Positions 25,301 to 34,666 of a stretch of DNA of 64,000 bases are shown here, piece by piece. Numbering within the stretch: the first letter of the stretch is position 1; each line of letters opens with the position of its first letter. Origin of the DNA: Crotalaria pallida (lineage: Eukaryota > Streptophyta > Magnoliopsida > Fabales > Fabaceae). The stretch spans positions 16,572,001-16,636,000 of the forward strand of contig CM075655.1 in NCBI GenBank assembly GCA_037953625.1, written 5' to 3'. The notes beneath the pieces are model-generated. The model made no database searches and was not told where the DNA came from. It saw only the letters and a list, made by a program, of their open reading frames with translations. Position numbers and translations under genes: made by a program.

Positions 25301-25938
25301 CTACCTTACTACTTATGTTTCTTTGAGACTGCTGCTATCACTACTACTGCTTCTGATGAGGCCAGATCTACATGACCACCCTTGGAGTTTATGTTTTGAT
25401 TATGTACCCATATTGTAGATATGCTTTTGGGGTACTCTAGGGCTTTGGTCATATCACTATGTAGATCAGATTATGGACTTGTATTGTGAGATCTTGGAGA
25501 CATGATGATGAGACTATGTATCTATGACTTTAACTATATATAAAACCCATGTTTATATTACTAGTGACTGCATAGTCTGATAATTTCCGCTTACTCTGAT
25601 TTAATCCCTTTAAGAGCTCGGCTATAAACATTATTTGATGGTATCGGATTTATCAAACAAAGCAAGGGTAACTTTAATTACTTGTATGATACAAATACAT
25701 TTCAAAAGAGTGAATGTTACCCTATTTGTGAAAAGATTTTAGAGATCACCGAACTCGATACAAATGTTTTGAAATGGTTTAAAGTTTATTCTCCAAGAAT
25801 TCCAAATGACGATTTGTGCACCCGCTTAAGAAGAAAATTTTATTTTCCATATTTTCTTAACACTCACAAGTCCATATATTATCCAAGATGAAACTTTAAT
25901 TACTATATTATATTTGGGTAATTCGGAAGGGTGTCACA
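22390..25938 (+). mobile_element. Gypsy-type solo LTR (3549 bp) inside element 4
   Basis: The segment starts TGTAACACCCC and ends GGGTGTCACA. AAGTG flanks it at 22385-22389 and 25939-25943. No primer site, polypurine tract or second LTR is present, so it is a solo LTR. The size and TGTAACAC end resemble the gypsy LTRs on the right of the window, but no coding domain confirms the superfamily. TACTCGAGTA palindromes occur at 22650-22690 and densely at 23710-24010. It encodes one long frame (24732-25205). It lies between pol and ORF3 of element 4. Confidence 0.85.
24732..25205 (+). CDS. LTR-internal ORF, 157 codons, unknown function
   Basis: An open frame begins at an ATG at 24732, just after cccttgtaggtg, which looks like a splice acceptor (TTGTAG). 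The protein begins MMSRYIACIEIRPLPSG and then becomes arginine- and proline-rich (FRPRRFRIP, PPPTRPARSYHSFRFRP). It ends with an acidic serine-rich tail (DEIEEDPVEDESGSE). The GC content is clearly higher than in the surrounding LTR, as in coding sequence. No domain is recognised. It may be a real product of this gypsy family or a remnant; comparison with other copies would be needed to decide. Confidence 0.4.
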   Translation: MMSRYIACIEIRPLPSGTWIYEDHRAVFEGEVEVTFYHPNPLIRFRPRRFRIPIIYTMHVPPFYTYHGPPPTRPARSYHSFRFRPTRSHPFTSRVVREETPPSDPRSPVRVSPSPDPVPSGRVHPPSDEIEEDPVEDESGSEPVVHSTGSDWRDDDP

Positions 25939-26422
25939 AAGTGCAGGTTTTATAAACTATCGGGTTACTCGAGTAGATTGGCCGTTACTCGAGTAGTTCG
26001 AGCCTTAATCGAGTGAAAAAGCTGTAACTCGATTAAGTGCGCAAGAGATTTAAAAATAATTCGAGTAGCAATCCAATTAATCGAGTAATGCCGAAAGTAG
26101 TTTTAAAATTAATCGAGTGACAGTGTCTTTACTTGAGTAATGCCGAAAGAGATTAAAAAATTAATCGAGTAAGGACCCTGTTAATCGAGTAGTCTGCACT
26201 AAAACTTAAAAAATTTCAAATTTTTCTTACACACAAACACATAGAAACACTTAGCATTTAGCACACATACAATAAAGCAAGTAAACATATTAGAGGGAAA
26301 AACATTGACACACAACTACATATCAAGAGAATTAAATGAACACTTTAAACATACAACTTACTCAAGATCAAAAACATAATGAAATAGGCACTTGAGGTGA
26401 TTAATAAAATTTTCAAATACAA

Positions 26423-29400
26423 TTAGCTAATGGTAGATTCATCAAAAATACCAAGTTCCCTTCTAATTTTATAGACAGTATCTCTTGGTAGAGGTTTTGT
26501 AAAAATATCAGCTAATTGATCCGAAGTTTGAACAAACTCAATAACACAATCACCTTTTTGAACATGATCTCGTAAAAAGTGATGCCTAATTTCAATATGT
26601 TTTGTCCTTGAATGCAATACCGGGTTTTTAGTCAAATTAATTGCAGAAGTATTATCACATTTTATAGGGATTTTTGTCAAATTTAAACCAAAATCCGATA
26701 ATTGTTGCTTAATCCAAAGGATTTGAGCACAACAACTACCGGCCGCTATGTATTCGGCTTCCGCGGTTGATAAAGCTACACAATTTTGCTTTTTAGAAAA
26801 CCACGATACAAGTGAACTACCAATTAAATGGCATGTTCCGCTTGTACTTTTTCGCTCAACTTTACAACCAGCAAAATCGGAGTCCGAATAACCTATTAAT
26901 TTTAAAAATGCATCCCTAGGATACCACAAACCGGTATTGGTTGTACCTTTTAAGTATTTCATTATTCTTTTAACAGTAGTTAAGTGTGACTCTTTCGGAT
27001 TAGCTTGAAAACGTGCACACATACAAACACTAAACATGATGTCAGGTCTAGAAGCAGTTAAGTATAACAAACTACCTATAATTCCGCGATACTTTGTTAC
27101 CTCTATAGCTTTTCCAACCTCATCTTGATCTAGGTAGCATGCAACACTCATTGGAGTAGAAGCCGACTTGCACGAATCCATGCCAAACCTCTTGAGAAGT
27201 TCCCGACAATATTTACTTTGATGTATATAAATGCCATCATTTAGTTGCTTTATTTGAAGACCAAGAAAGAAAGTAAGCTCTCCCATCATCGACATCTCGA
27301 ATTCGCTTTGCATTAAATCTGAAAACTTCTTACACAAGTTATCATTAGTAGCACCAAAAATAATGTCATCAACATATATTTGAACCAAAAGTATATCCTT
27401 ATCGGAACGTTCAATAAAAAGAGTAGTGTCCACAGTACCTCGTTTAAAACCTTTTTCTAATAAAAAATTGCTTAGTCGATCGTACCAAGCTCTAGGAGCT
27501 TGTTTAAGACCATACAAAGCCTTTTTCAACTTAAAAACGTATTCCGGATGTTCAAAACTTTCAAATCCGGGAGGTTGTGAGACATAAACTTCCTCTTGAA
27601 TGTATCCGTTAAGAAAAGCACTTTTGACATCCATTTGGTACAATTTAAAATTCATTATAGATGCAAAAGCGAGAAGAATACGAATAGCTTCTAATCTAGC
27701 TACGGGAGCATAAGTCTCATCATAATCAATTCCTTCTTCTTGACTATAACCTTGTGCTACCAACCTAGCTTTATTCCTAAAAATAATACCCGATTCATCT
27801 AACTTATTCCTATAGACCCAACGAGTGCCAATTTCAGGACGATCATTAGGTTTTGGCACAAGCTCCCAAACTTGGTTTCTTTCAAATTGATTTAATTCTT
27901 CTTGCATGGCCATAACCCAATGATCATCTTGAAGAGCCTCTTTGACATTCTTAGGTTCTATTTGAGATACAAAGGCAACATAATAACAGAAATTATTTAA
28001 TGTGCTTCGGGTTACCACCCCCTTAGCAATGTCACCTAAGATGTTAGAAACCGGATGATTTTTGTTTGACTTCCAAGCAATTGGTAGTTGAGGTTGTGTC
28101 TCTTGTGCTAAGTCTTTATCATGTGCTTGCACCTCTCCATGCTCAACTTGAGTCTCCTCTAATTGTTGTGGTGTTGACTTCTCATGATCCATATGAGTAC
28201 CTACATTATCATCATCACAAGAAACAACACAATCTCCTCTCGGAGATTCATCAAATACAACATGCACGGATTCCTCAACGGTTAAAGTTCTTTTGTTATA
28301 GACACGATATGCTTTACTATGGGTTGAATAACCTATGAATATACCTTCGTCGGCTTTGGAATCAAACTTGCCGACAGGATTCTTACCATTATTTAAAATA
28401 AACACCTTACATCCAAATGCATGAAAATATGAGATATTTGGCTTTCTCCCTTTTAAAAGTTCATAAGGTGTTTTATTTAAATGAAGACGAATAAGAACCC
28501 TATTTATCACATAACAAGCGGTGTTTACCGCATCAGCCCAAAAATAGGAAGGAACTCTAGATTCTTTAAGCATTGTACGAGCAAGTTCCTCTAAAACTCG
28601 ATTTTTCCTTTCTACAACTCCGTTTTGCTCCGGAGTCCTAGGGGCTGAAAATTGATGGTCAATACCAAATTTTTCACAAAACGCATCAAACTTAGCATTT
28701 TCAAATTCACCTCCATGGTCACTTCTAATAGTCACTATTTTCAAACTTAGTTGATTTTGGATGAGTTTGGCAAACTTTTTAAAACTTTTGTATGTTTCAC
28801 TTTTTGCGGATAAAAACAAAGTCCATGTGAATCGAGTGAAATCATCTACTAAAACAAATCCATAGTAATTGCCACCTAAACTTCGAACTTGTGATGGGCC
28901 AAACAAATCCATGTGGATTAGCTCCAATGGCTTTGTTGTGCTTATCACATTTTTAGGTTTAAAAGAGCTTTTAACTTGCTTGCACTTTTGACATGAGTCG
29001 CAAATGCTATCAAGCTTGAAATTTAATTTAGGCAAACCAATTACTAGGTCTTTTCGTAAAAGTTTATTTAATTGATTCACATTGACATGTGCAATTCGTC
29101 GATGCCAAAGACGAATTTCATCATCAAAAGATTTAAAACATTTTGAAAATAAGGAAGTTATCTCATCCAAATCAATTAAGTAAGTGTTATTAGAGCGACG
29201 ACCAACAAACTTAACACTATCATCTATACTATTCTTAATAAAGCATAATTCCGGAGTAAAGGTCACATTGTTGCCCATATCACATAGTTGGCTTATACTA
29301 AGCAAGTTGTGTTCTAAGCCTTCTACGTATAGGACATTTTCAATGACAAGGTTAGATACGTTACCAATCTTACCAACTCCTAGAATTTTGCCCTTGTTGT

Positions 29401-29806
29401 TGTCGCCGTAAGTCACGTGACCACCACTTTTAGAAGTAAGCTCAATGAAATGCGTTTTGTCTCCCGTCATGTGTCTTGAACACCCACTATCCAAGTACCA
29501 TCTACGTTCCTTGGTTCGAAGACACACCTCATTGACGTTTTCACTTGATTTCATGCTTGAAGATGCTTCTTCATCAAGCTTCGTCATCAAACAAAGGTTT
29601 GCAAGTTCTTCATCTTCCAATGAGCTAGATGATGATTGATTCTCCGGTTCATCCCACACTATGTAAGCCCTTTTTCCTTTAGATGAGTTGGGCTTCCAAT
29701 TGTCACCTTCGGACTTTTTAGAGTTAGTTGGACAATTTGATCTATAGTGACCAAGCTTCCCACACCCATGACATTTGATATTTTCTTTGTTAGTCTTATT
29801 CCTTGG
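26423..29806 (-). CDS. pol: Element 4 pol: protease, integrase, reverse transcriptase, RNase H
   Basis: The frame is open from the TAA at 29807-29809 to the stop at 26423 and has no internal stop. It is in the same frame as gag. In order it shows the gag zinc knuckle CHGCGKLGHYRSNC (about 29770-29735), protease with DSGCSRHMTG, a GAG-pre-integrase HHCC region (WHRRIAHVN and CDSCQKC), integrase with DLFGP and RSDHGGEFEN and VVERKNR, reverse transcriptase with QIYVDDIIFGA, and RNase H with DSDFAG and the terminal ADIFTKPLPRDT. All catalytic signatures I can check are intact. Compared with element 3, the stretch between the knuckle and the protease lacks the coiled coil and the second zinc knuckle. 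Confidence 0.9.
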   Translation of the reverse strand, partial: PRNKTNKENIKCHGCGKLGHYRSNCPTNSKKSEGDNWKPNSSKGKRAYIVWDEPENQSSSSSLEDEELANLCLMTKLDEEASSSMKSSENVNEVCLRTKERRWYLDSGCSRHMTGDKTHFIELTSKSGGHVTYGDNNKGKILGVGKIGNVSNLVIENVLYVEGLEHNLLSISQLCDMGNNVTFTPELCFIKNSIDDSVKFVGRRSNNTYLIDLDEITSLFSKCFKSFDDEIRLWHRRIAHVNVNQLNKLLRKDLVIGLPKLNFKLDSICDSCQKCKQVKSSFKPKNVISTTKPLELIHMDLFGPSQVRSLGGNYYGFVLVDDFTRFTWTLFLSAKSETYKSFKKFAKLIQNQLSLKIVTIRSDHGGEFENAKFDAFCEKFGIDHQFSAPRTPEQNGVVERKNRVLEELARTMLKESRVPSYFWADAVNTACYVINRVLIRLHLNKTPYELLKGRKPNISYFHAFGCKVFILNNGKNPVGKFDSKADEGIFIGYSTHSKAYRVYNKRTLTVEESVHVVFDESPRGDCVVSCDDDNVGTHMDHEKSTPQQLEETQVEHGEVQAHDKDLAQETQPQLPIAWKSNKNHPVSNILGDIAKGVVTRSTLNNFCYYVAFVSQIEPKNVKEALQDDHWVMAMQEELNQFERNQVWELVPKPNDRPEIGTRWVYRNKLDESGIIFRNKARLVAQGYSQEEGIDYDETYAPVARLEAIRILLAFASIMNFKLYQMDVKSAFLNGYIQEEVYVSQPPGFESFEHPEYVFKLKKALYGLKQAPRAWYDRLSNFLLEKGFKRGTVDTTLFIERSDKDILLVQIYVDDIIFGATNDNLCKKFSDLMQSEFEMSMMGELTFFLGLQIKQLNDGIYIHQSKYCRELLKRFGMDSCKSASTPMSVACYLDQDEVGKAIEVTKYRGIIGSLLYLTASRPDIMFSVCMCARFQANPKESHLTTVKRIMKYLKGTTNTGLWYPRDAFLKLIGYSDSDFAGCKVERKSTSGTCHLIGSSLVSWFSKKQNCVALSTAEAEYIAAGSCCAQILWIKQQLSDFGLNLTKIPIKCDNTSAINLTKNPVLHSRTKHIEIRHHFLRDHVQKGDCVIEFVQTSDQLADIFTKPLPRDTVYKIRRELGIFDESTIS

Positions 29807-30679
29807 TTAAGTATCCTTAGAATCTCTTGATCTATTCCTATTGAAGTTACTCTTTTTCTTAAGGAACCGTCCAAGCTTTTTGACTAACAAGCCAAGAGTC
29901 TCATCATCTATTTCGGAGTTCGAGTCATCCACTTGAGAGTGATCCTCATGTGCCTTTAGGGATTTTGAAGTTGATTTAAGAGCAATCCCCTTTTTCTTTC
30001 TATCGGCATCTTCATTCATGGATAATCTCCCAAGCTCCATTTCATGCTCTTGAAGCTTTCCGAATAGAGTTGCTAAATGAATTTCGTCTAGATCCTTAGC
30101 CTCCATGATGGCCGTCACCTTAGGTTGCCATTCCCTGCTAAGACATCTCAAAACTTTATTAACAACTTCACCATTAGTTAGTATTTTTCCAAGAGCAGAA
30201 AGATGATTTATGATATGCGTAAAGCGCTTTTGCATGTCACCTATATTTTCATTAGGCAACATACGAAAGAGCTCATATTCATGCATGAGAGTGTTAAGCC
30301 TAGCCCTTCTAACCTCAGTCGTGCCCTCATGTGTGACTTGTAGTGTGTCCCACATTTGTTTTGCATCAGTGCATTGGGATATCCTAAAGAACTCATCATA
30401 TGAAAGATCGGACGTGATGATGTTTTTCGCTTTTAAATCATATTGCACTTTCTTTTTATCATCATCCGACCAACTCGATTTTGGTTTTGCAGAAACAGCA
30501 TCATTTACTTTAGTTTGAGGAACAAAAGGTCCATTCTCTATAGCGTTCCAAATTTCTATATCAATGGCTTCTATAAAAATTTTCATTCGGACCTTCCAAT
30601 AAGCGTATCCCTCACCATTGAATAGTGGGGGGCGATTAATGGAAGCTCCTTCACCACCAAAAGGAAAATTTGAGCCCAT
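29807..30679 (-). CDS. gag: Element 4 gag, ended by an in-frame TAA
   Basis: The start is the ATG at 30679 (MGSNFPFGGEGASINRPP), matching the start of element 3 gag. The protein is a copia capsid precursor: an N-terminal DUF4219-like part (FNGEGYAYWKVRMKIF) and then the UBN2/gag_pre region with MWDTLQVTHEGTTEVR and TLFGKLQEHEMELG. It stops at a TAA (29807-29809) just before the zinc knuckle, and the same frame continues into pol. At the matching place element 3 has no stop, so this looks like a point mutation and not a designed gag-pol boundary, although stop readthrough is known for soybean SIRE1. It would make 290 residues without the knuckle. Confidence 0.85.
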   Translation of the reverse strand: MGSNFPFGGEGASINRPPLFNGEGYAYWKVRMKIFIEAIDIEIWNAIENGPFVPQTKVNDAVSAKPKSSWSDDDKKKVQYDLKAKNIITSDLSYDEFFRISQCTDAKQMWDTLQVTHEGTTEVRRARLNTLMHEYELFRMLPNENIGDMQKRFTHIINHLSALGKILTNGEVVNKVLRCLSREWQPKVTAIMEAKDLDEIHLATLFGKLQEHEMELGRLSMNEDADRKKKGIALKSTSKSLKAHEDHSQVDDSNSEIDDETLGLLVKKLGRFLKKKSNFNRNRSRDSKDT

Positions 30680-30739
30680 TGTTTCCAAAAATTAGGATCT
30701 TTTCGAAAAAGCTTGTTAAGGCTCGGATTTTTCGTCCGA

Positions 30740-30751
30740 GCTCTGATACCA
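30740..30751 (-). other. tRNA-Met primer-binding site of element 4
   Basis: The reverse strand reads TGGTATCAGAGC two bases inside the 5' LTR end, complementary to the 3' end of initiator tRNA-Met. Confidence 0.9.
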
Positions 30752-30753
30752 CT

Positions 30754-32254
30754 TGTTGGAAACCAACAAGTGGCTCAAAATAGTCTAGAGGGGGGGTGAA
30801 TAGAGTATTGAAGCCTTAGTACAAATATTTCGATCACCGTAGAGAATAGTTTTGAGAAAACGAATTTTTCTTCAAAAATAATACTGACTAATCGATTAAT
30901 GCTAAGCTTAATCGAGTAATTTACGCAAGTAATTTACGCAAGTCACTTTTGAACTACTCGATTAACACAAAAGTTACTCGAGTAATGCCGCAAGTTACTT
31001 TGAAATTAATCGATTAATGAACAGATTAATCGAGTAATCTGGGTAGAAAACTGATGCAGATTTAGTTTTGATGAGAATTCTCTTAGAATCGCAATGCCTT
31101 GATGATCCAACAAATTATGAATGAATACTAGAACAAATACAAGTAAATTTACCAACCAATTTAGGTCAATTAATCAAAGATATGAAAAACCCCAATTCTA
31201 ACCTAAATTCAATTATTCTTGAATTAATGCAAACTTGAAAAGAAAACTATGAAGACGATGATTTATCCTAGTTCACTCTCTACCACTGAGAGCTACTCCA
31301 GTCCCCTTTATCTAAAAGATAAAGAGTTTCTACTAGACAACTCAATTGTTAGAATTACAATGTTAAGATGCAACTTCTCACAAAGCTATCCTATCTTAAC
31401 CCCTCTCAAAGAGTGTACCAAACTCTTTGATGTTCTAACCCAATTGAATTCCTTGTCCGTCTTCTTTTTATTTGTTGGAGATGCTTCCAACCAAATCCTT
31501 TTCAATTTGCTTTGACAACCTTCAAAGACTTTACTTGTGAAATTCTTCACCTTTGTTAAATCCTTGATTGTGCAACCTCTTGTTGCAAATAGCTTCAACA
31601 CACACTTGAAAACTAGAAAGATCTTGATCTAAATCAAACTTAGAATATTGAATTGATCTTGAGTGAAGAATAGAGAGAAATGTTGAATCTTGATTTCTCA
31701 AAGAAAGTTTTGTAATAGCTCTTGAAAATGAAAGTATATTGCTCAATATGAAAAATTATGAAAGAGTTTGTAACCTTGTCCAAGTACAAATGAGGTCTTT
31801 TTATATTTTTCTGAAACAGTACGTGTTACTCGAGTAATGGTTAACACATTACTCGATTAACCAGTGTAAAAGTGTAATACTCGAGTAATCTAAAATTACT
31901 ACTCGAGTAACCAGTATAAAAATGTACTACTCGAGTAATCCAAACTTGCTACTCGAGTAACCAGTACAAACTTTGATTAAAAACAAAGCTTTTCAAATGT
32001 ACTTTGACAATTACTTTAATTTGAGCTATTTTAATCAAGATTAAGTTTTCTTCACTCTTAATCAAACAATATTATAAGCTTAATTAAGATCACCTAAAGC
32101 TACCCACTCTCATGATATGCATTGCATAAAATAAAATATTACATGGATTAAGAATTAAAATAAATCCTAATTCTAATCTTCATGAGTGTAGCTTCCTTGT
32201 TGAAATGTTGTTGCTTGAAATACGTTTGATATCATCAAAATATAGAAACCTACA
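30754..32254 (-). repeat. 5' LTR of element 4 (1501 bp)
   Basis: It matches the copy at 18818-20309. It has an extra 11-bp duplication (taatttacgca twice near 30918-30940) and a shorter G-run near its left end. Its right end TGTAGG (reverse strand) meets the ATCAA duplication. Confidence 0.92.
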
Positions 32255-32259
32255 ATCAA

Positions 32260-32533
32260 TTATACCTTTACCTTTGCTATTAGAGGGTTGTGAATTCGCA
32301 TCAGAAATTTTTTCTTGAATTTTGACTCGAAGTGCATCAAGGTTTCGTAGTAACTCCTCCGCTTTCTTAGGAGTCAAGTTACTGATCTCATTCAAGTCCT
32401 CCTCATCCAACTGCGAAAGGTCAAACGTTTGTGGCTCATAGATTGTGTTGGCTTTAGTTGCGGCTTTAGATGCAGCATCATGTTTGTCATTAGAAGAAGG
32501 TGTACGCGGCGGTCTTCCCCTTTTTTTGGTCAT
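32260..32533 (-). pseudogene. LINE ORF1, N-terminal part
   Basis: The ATG at 32533 encodes MTKKRGRPPRTPSSND, the basic AT-hook-like start common in plant L1 ORF1, followed by an acidic and helical stretch (DLSQLDEEDLNEI). The frame runs into the LTR of element 4 at 32254. The reading frame on the two sides of element 4 is compatible, so the insertion itself is the only break at this point. Confidence 0.85.
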
Positions 32534-32717
32534 ATGCGACGGCTCCTGAAACCTTAGGAAGGGTTACGAGAGAGAGAAAGGAGAAGAAATTTATGATTTT
32601 GTTGACTTGATTTATAAGAAAAGTGAATGATTTTCTCCGAGCATTCTTTACCAGAGTGCGCAGCGGAAGTGAATAGGTGTCAACCCGGTATACTTGCCTT
32701 TTAGAAACCTATTTTTT

Positions 32718-32950
32718 CTTCTTCCTTCTCTTCTTCTTTTTCACGTTAACTCTCCAGCAGCCTCTTTCACCCTTCATCAACCCAAAACCCCTTTTCTCCT
32801 CCACCTTTCTTCAGTTGCAAGCAATTCATAAACATTCATTAAGGTAATTCTATGATCATAAACTTGATTCTTTATGTTTTTTTTATCAGTATGTGTTTGA
32901 AGTGGTTAATATTAAGCAAACAATATACATGCAGCTGGTTTTTTTTTCAT
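32718..32950 (+). other. CT-rich leader-like stretch next to the MULE
   Basis: The sequence is pyrimidine-rich (cttcttccttctcttcttc and later ctcctccacctttcttcag) and is followed by CATTAAG/GTAATTC near 32841, which looks like a 5' splice site. This is what a plant 5' untranslated exon and intron start look like. It could be the leader of the MULE transposase transcript, whose ATG at 33746 follows a splice-acceptor-like TTTACAG. No coding sequence is seen here. Confidence 0.35.
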
Positions 32951-32961
32951 CGTTGCAAGGT

Positions 32962-33192
32962 GGCTCGCTTGAAGGTAAGCGAGCCAAAAAAAAAATTAGC
33001 TCGCTCGCACCCAAGTGAGAGTTATAAAATTAAAATTTTTTAACGCTCGCTGACCCCCCAGCGAGAGTTATAAAGTCAAAATTTTATAACCCTCGCTGGG
33101 AGGTCAGCGAGCGTTATAAAATTTTAATTTTATAACTCTCGCTGGGGGTCAGCGAGACCATGATTTTTTTCTCTCGCTGCACCCTCAGCGAG
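32962..33192. repeat. Hairpin array at the MULE left end
   Basis: Four hairpins share the 7-bp stem CTCGCTG/CAGCGAG with different loops: 33046-33065, 33092-33111, 33138-33156 and 33173-33192. A fifth, with GGCTCGCTT/AAGCGAGCC arms, is at about 32962-32986. The first spacers are AT-rich, built from TTATAAAATTTTAATTTTATAA-like blocks. A related fragment (ctcgctgactcccaagc) occurs in the right inverted repeat near 37435. Confidence 0.88.
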
Positions 33193-33224
33193 GGCATATT
33201 TTTAATTAATTATTTAAAATTAAA

Positions 33225-33650
33225 AAAAAATTGTTATTATATATTTTATATTAATATTATTTATAAAAATATCTGTTATTATATATTTTATATTAATATT
33301 ATTTATAAAAATATCAAGACGTTACTTTTTAGGATCCAAAAACTGTAAATTAATTTGAAGGCATTCATCCTCATATATAGGAGATTTGAATTTGTTTATG
33401 TTATGATACTGATATCAGGAAAGATAATTAAGAGGATTATAATGTTGATTTGAAAAAGGAATAGGAAGAGGATTATAACTTTGGGTAATTTTTTTTATTT
33501 ATTTTTTTTTAATTTATTTATTTTATTTTATTATTAATTTTTAATATTTTTTATTTTATTGTATTATTATTTAATTTTAACTTTTTATTTTAATTCTATT
33601 TTGATTTTAGTTATATTTTTTATTTTATTTATTTTATTTTATTATTATTA
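33225..33650 (+). repeat. MULE left terminal inverted repeat
   Basis: The reverse complement of 37260-37686 aligns here with scattered differences. The outer part holds a direct duplication of about 46 bp (tgttattatatattttatatt..., 33230-33320). The inner part is an A/T-only tract. Confidence 0.75.
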
Positions 33651-33745
33651 TTTTATAATTTTTATAAATATTTTGATTTTGTTAATTTTATTAGTTATTT
33701 TTTTTTTTTTGCATATTAACTTCTATTTGTGTTTACAGCTTAATC

Positions 33746-34666
33746 ATGAAAGACAACAACGATGATGAAGAGGTCCAATATCCGGATTTTACTAGTGCGT
33801 TTGAGACTGACATGGTTTTCCCCGATTGTGGAGCTCTGGTGAAATGGGTTCGTGAAGTTGCATATTCACAGGGACATGTTCTAAGGATCCTTAGGTTTGA
33901 TAGAGGAGAAATCGGGAAGAAGCAAAGGATTACACTTTGTTGTGAAAGGTTTGGCATATACAAACCAAAAAAGGAGGAGTTGAAGTATGTCTCCGGCATA
34001 AAGAAGAGGAATTGTCCATTCAAGGTGCATGGTAGACCATATTCGTCACTCGAAGCATGGAGGGTAAGGGTATCTTGTGGGTCCCATAACCACGATAAGT
34101 GTGAATCATTCATCGGACACTCATTCCCCGGAAGACCTACGCCTGAAGAGTATGAAAAGATCATCACTATGGCGAAGAATGGAGTGAAGCCGAGACACAT
34201 ATTGGCGACATTGAAGGAGGAAAACCCAAATAATTGCACCACATTGATGCAAATTTACAACATCCTCAATGAATGGAGAAGAGAGGTCAGGCGTCCGAGA
34301 ACACAAATGCAACATCTTTTGAAGACTTTGAGGGATGATGGTTATGACACCTGGTACAGGAAGGACGATTCCACGGATATTGTGAAGCAAATTTTTTGGG
34401 CTAATCCAAAATCTGTTACTCTTTTTAATTCGTTTAACATTGTGCTCATCGTAGACAACACCTACAAGACTAACAGATACAAATGGCCTTTGCTTGAGGT
34501 GGTTGGGCAAACATCTATCGAGAAATCATTTACTATTGCATTTTCTTACATGGAGGCGGAGAAGTATCCAAGCTTCTTATGGGCATTAGAACAAGTGAAG
34601 AGATTGTTGAAAGATGATGATGTCATGCCCAAGGTAGATGGTGTTGAGAGTGTTGAGAGTGTTTAA
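33746..34666 (+). CDS. Truncated FAR1/MULE transposase
   Basis: The 306-codon frame starts at 33746 shortly after a splice-acceptor-like TTTACAG. Residues about 20-125 form a FAR1-type WRKY-GCM1 zinc-binding region with the pattern C..F.. CPFKVHGRP and CGSHNHDKC. Residues about 215-290 are the start of the MULE transposase domain: FNIVLIVDNTYKTNRYKWPLLEVVG carries the first catalytic aspartate, and YPSFLWALEQVKRLL follows. Full-length relatives run on with the second and third catalytic residues and a SWIM zinc finger. Here the frame ends in VESVESV, a short repeat, and a stop. The protein cannot be a complete transposase; it could still bind DNA. Not marked as a pseudogene because the remaining frame is open. 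Confidence 0.8.
   Translation: MKDNNDDEEVQYPDFTSAFETDMVFPDCGALVKWVREVAYSQGHVLRILRFDRGEIGKKQRITLCCERFGIYKPKKEELKYVSGIKKRNCPFKVHGRPYSSLEAWRVRVSCGSHNHDKCESFIGHSFPGRPTPEEYEKIITMAKNGVKPRHILATLKEENPNNCTTLMQIYNILNEWRREVRRPRTQMQHLLKTLRDDGYDTWYRKDDSTDIVKQIFWANPKSVTLFNSFNIVLIVDNTYKTNRYKWPLLEVVGQTSIEKSFTIAFSYMEAEKYPSFLWALEQVKRLLKDDDVMPKVDGVESVESV

Larger units (their letters stand above)
18818..32254 (-). mobile_element. Element 4: Sirevirus-like Ty1/copia retrotransposon
   Basis: The element is 13,437 bp including a 3549-bp nested solo LTR. ATCAA is duplicated at 18813-18817 and 32255-32259. LTRs are 18818-20309 and 30754-32254. The order on the - strand is 5' LTR, tRNA-Met primer site, gag, pol, ORF3, polypurine tracts, 3' LTR. 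Three purine-rich tracts (complements of CTCCCCC at about 20311, 20372 and 20444) precede the 3' LTR; repeated polypurine tracts are a described Sirevirus trait. By eye the two LTRs differ at about 18-19 positions, mostly transitions, plus an 11-bp duplication and a G-run difference, about 1.2 percent. It inserted into ORF1 of the LINE. Confidence 0.92.
14271..32701 (-). mobile_element. L1-type LINE, split by a nested copia element
   Basis: The LINE runs right to left. TAGAAACCTATTTTTT occurs at 14254-14269 and again at 32702-32717, a 16-bp target duplication typical of target-primed insertion. The T-run at the left end is where a reverse-strand poly-A tail would sit. The body is 14271-18817 plus 32260-32701; everything between is the younger copia element 4 and its own insert. 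The 5' leader is about 32534-32701. ORF1 and ORF2 are both recognisable and close to full length, each with a few stops or frame changes. Confidence 0.88.

Noticed and set aside
28066..29639. Forward-strand frames of 64-90 codons opposite element 4 pol
   Set aside because: They are antisense shadows of the 3.4-kb pol frame.
30740..30751. TGGTATCAGAGC motifs considered as tRNA gene fragments
   Set aside because: They lie immediately next to LTR ends in four elements, as primer-binding sites do. No tRNA cloverleaf surrounds them.
33046..33192. Hairpin array considered as a CRISPR-like repeat
   Set aside because: The units are hairpins with variable loops and AT-rich spacers of unequal type in a plant MULE; there are no cas genes and the setting is eukaryotic.
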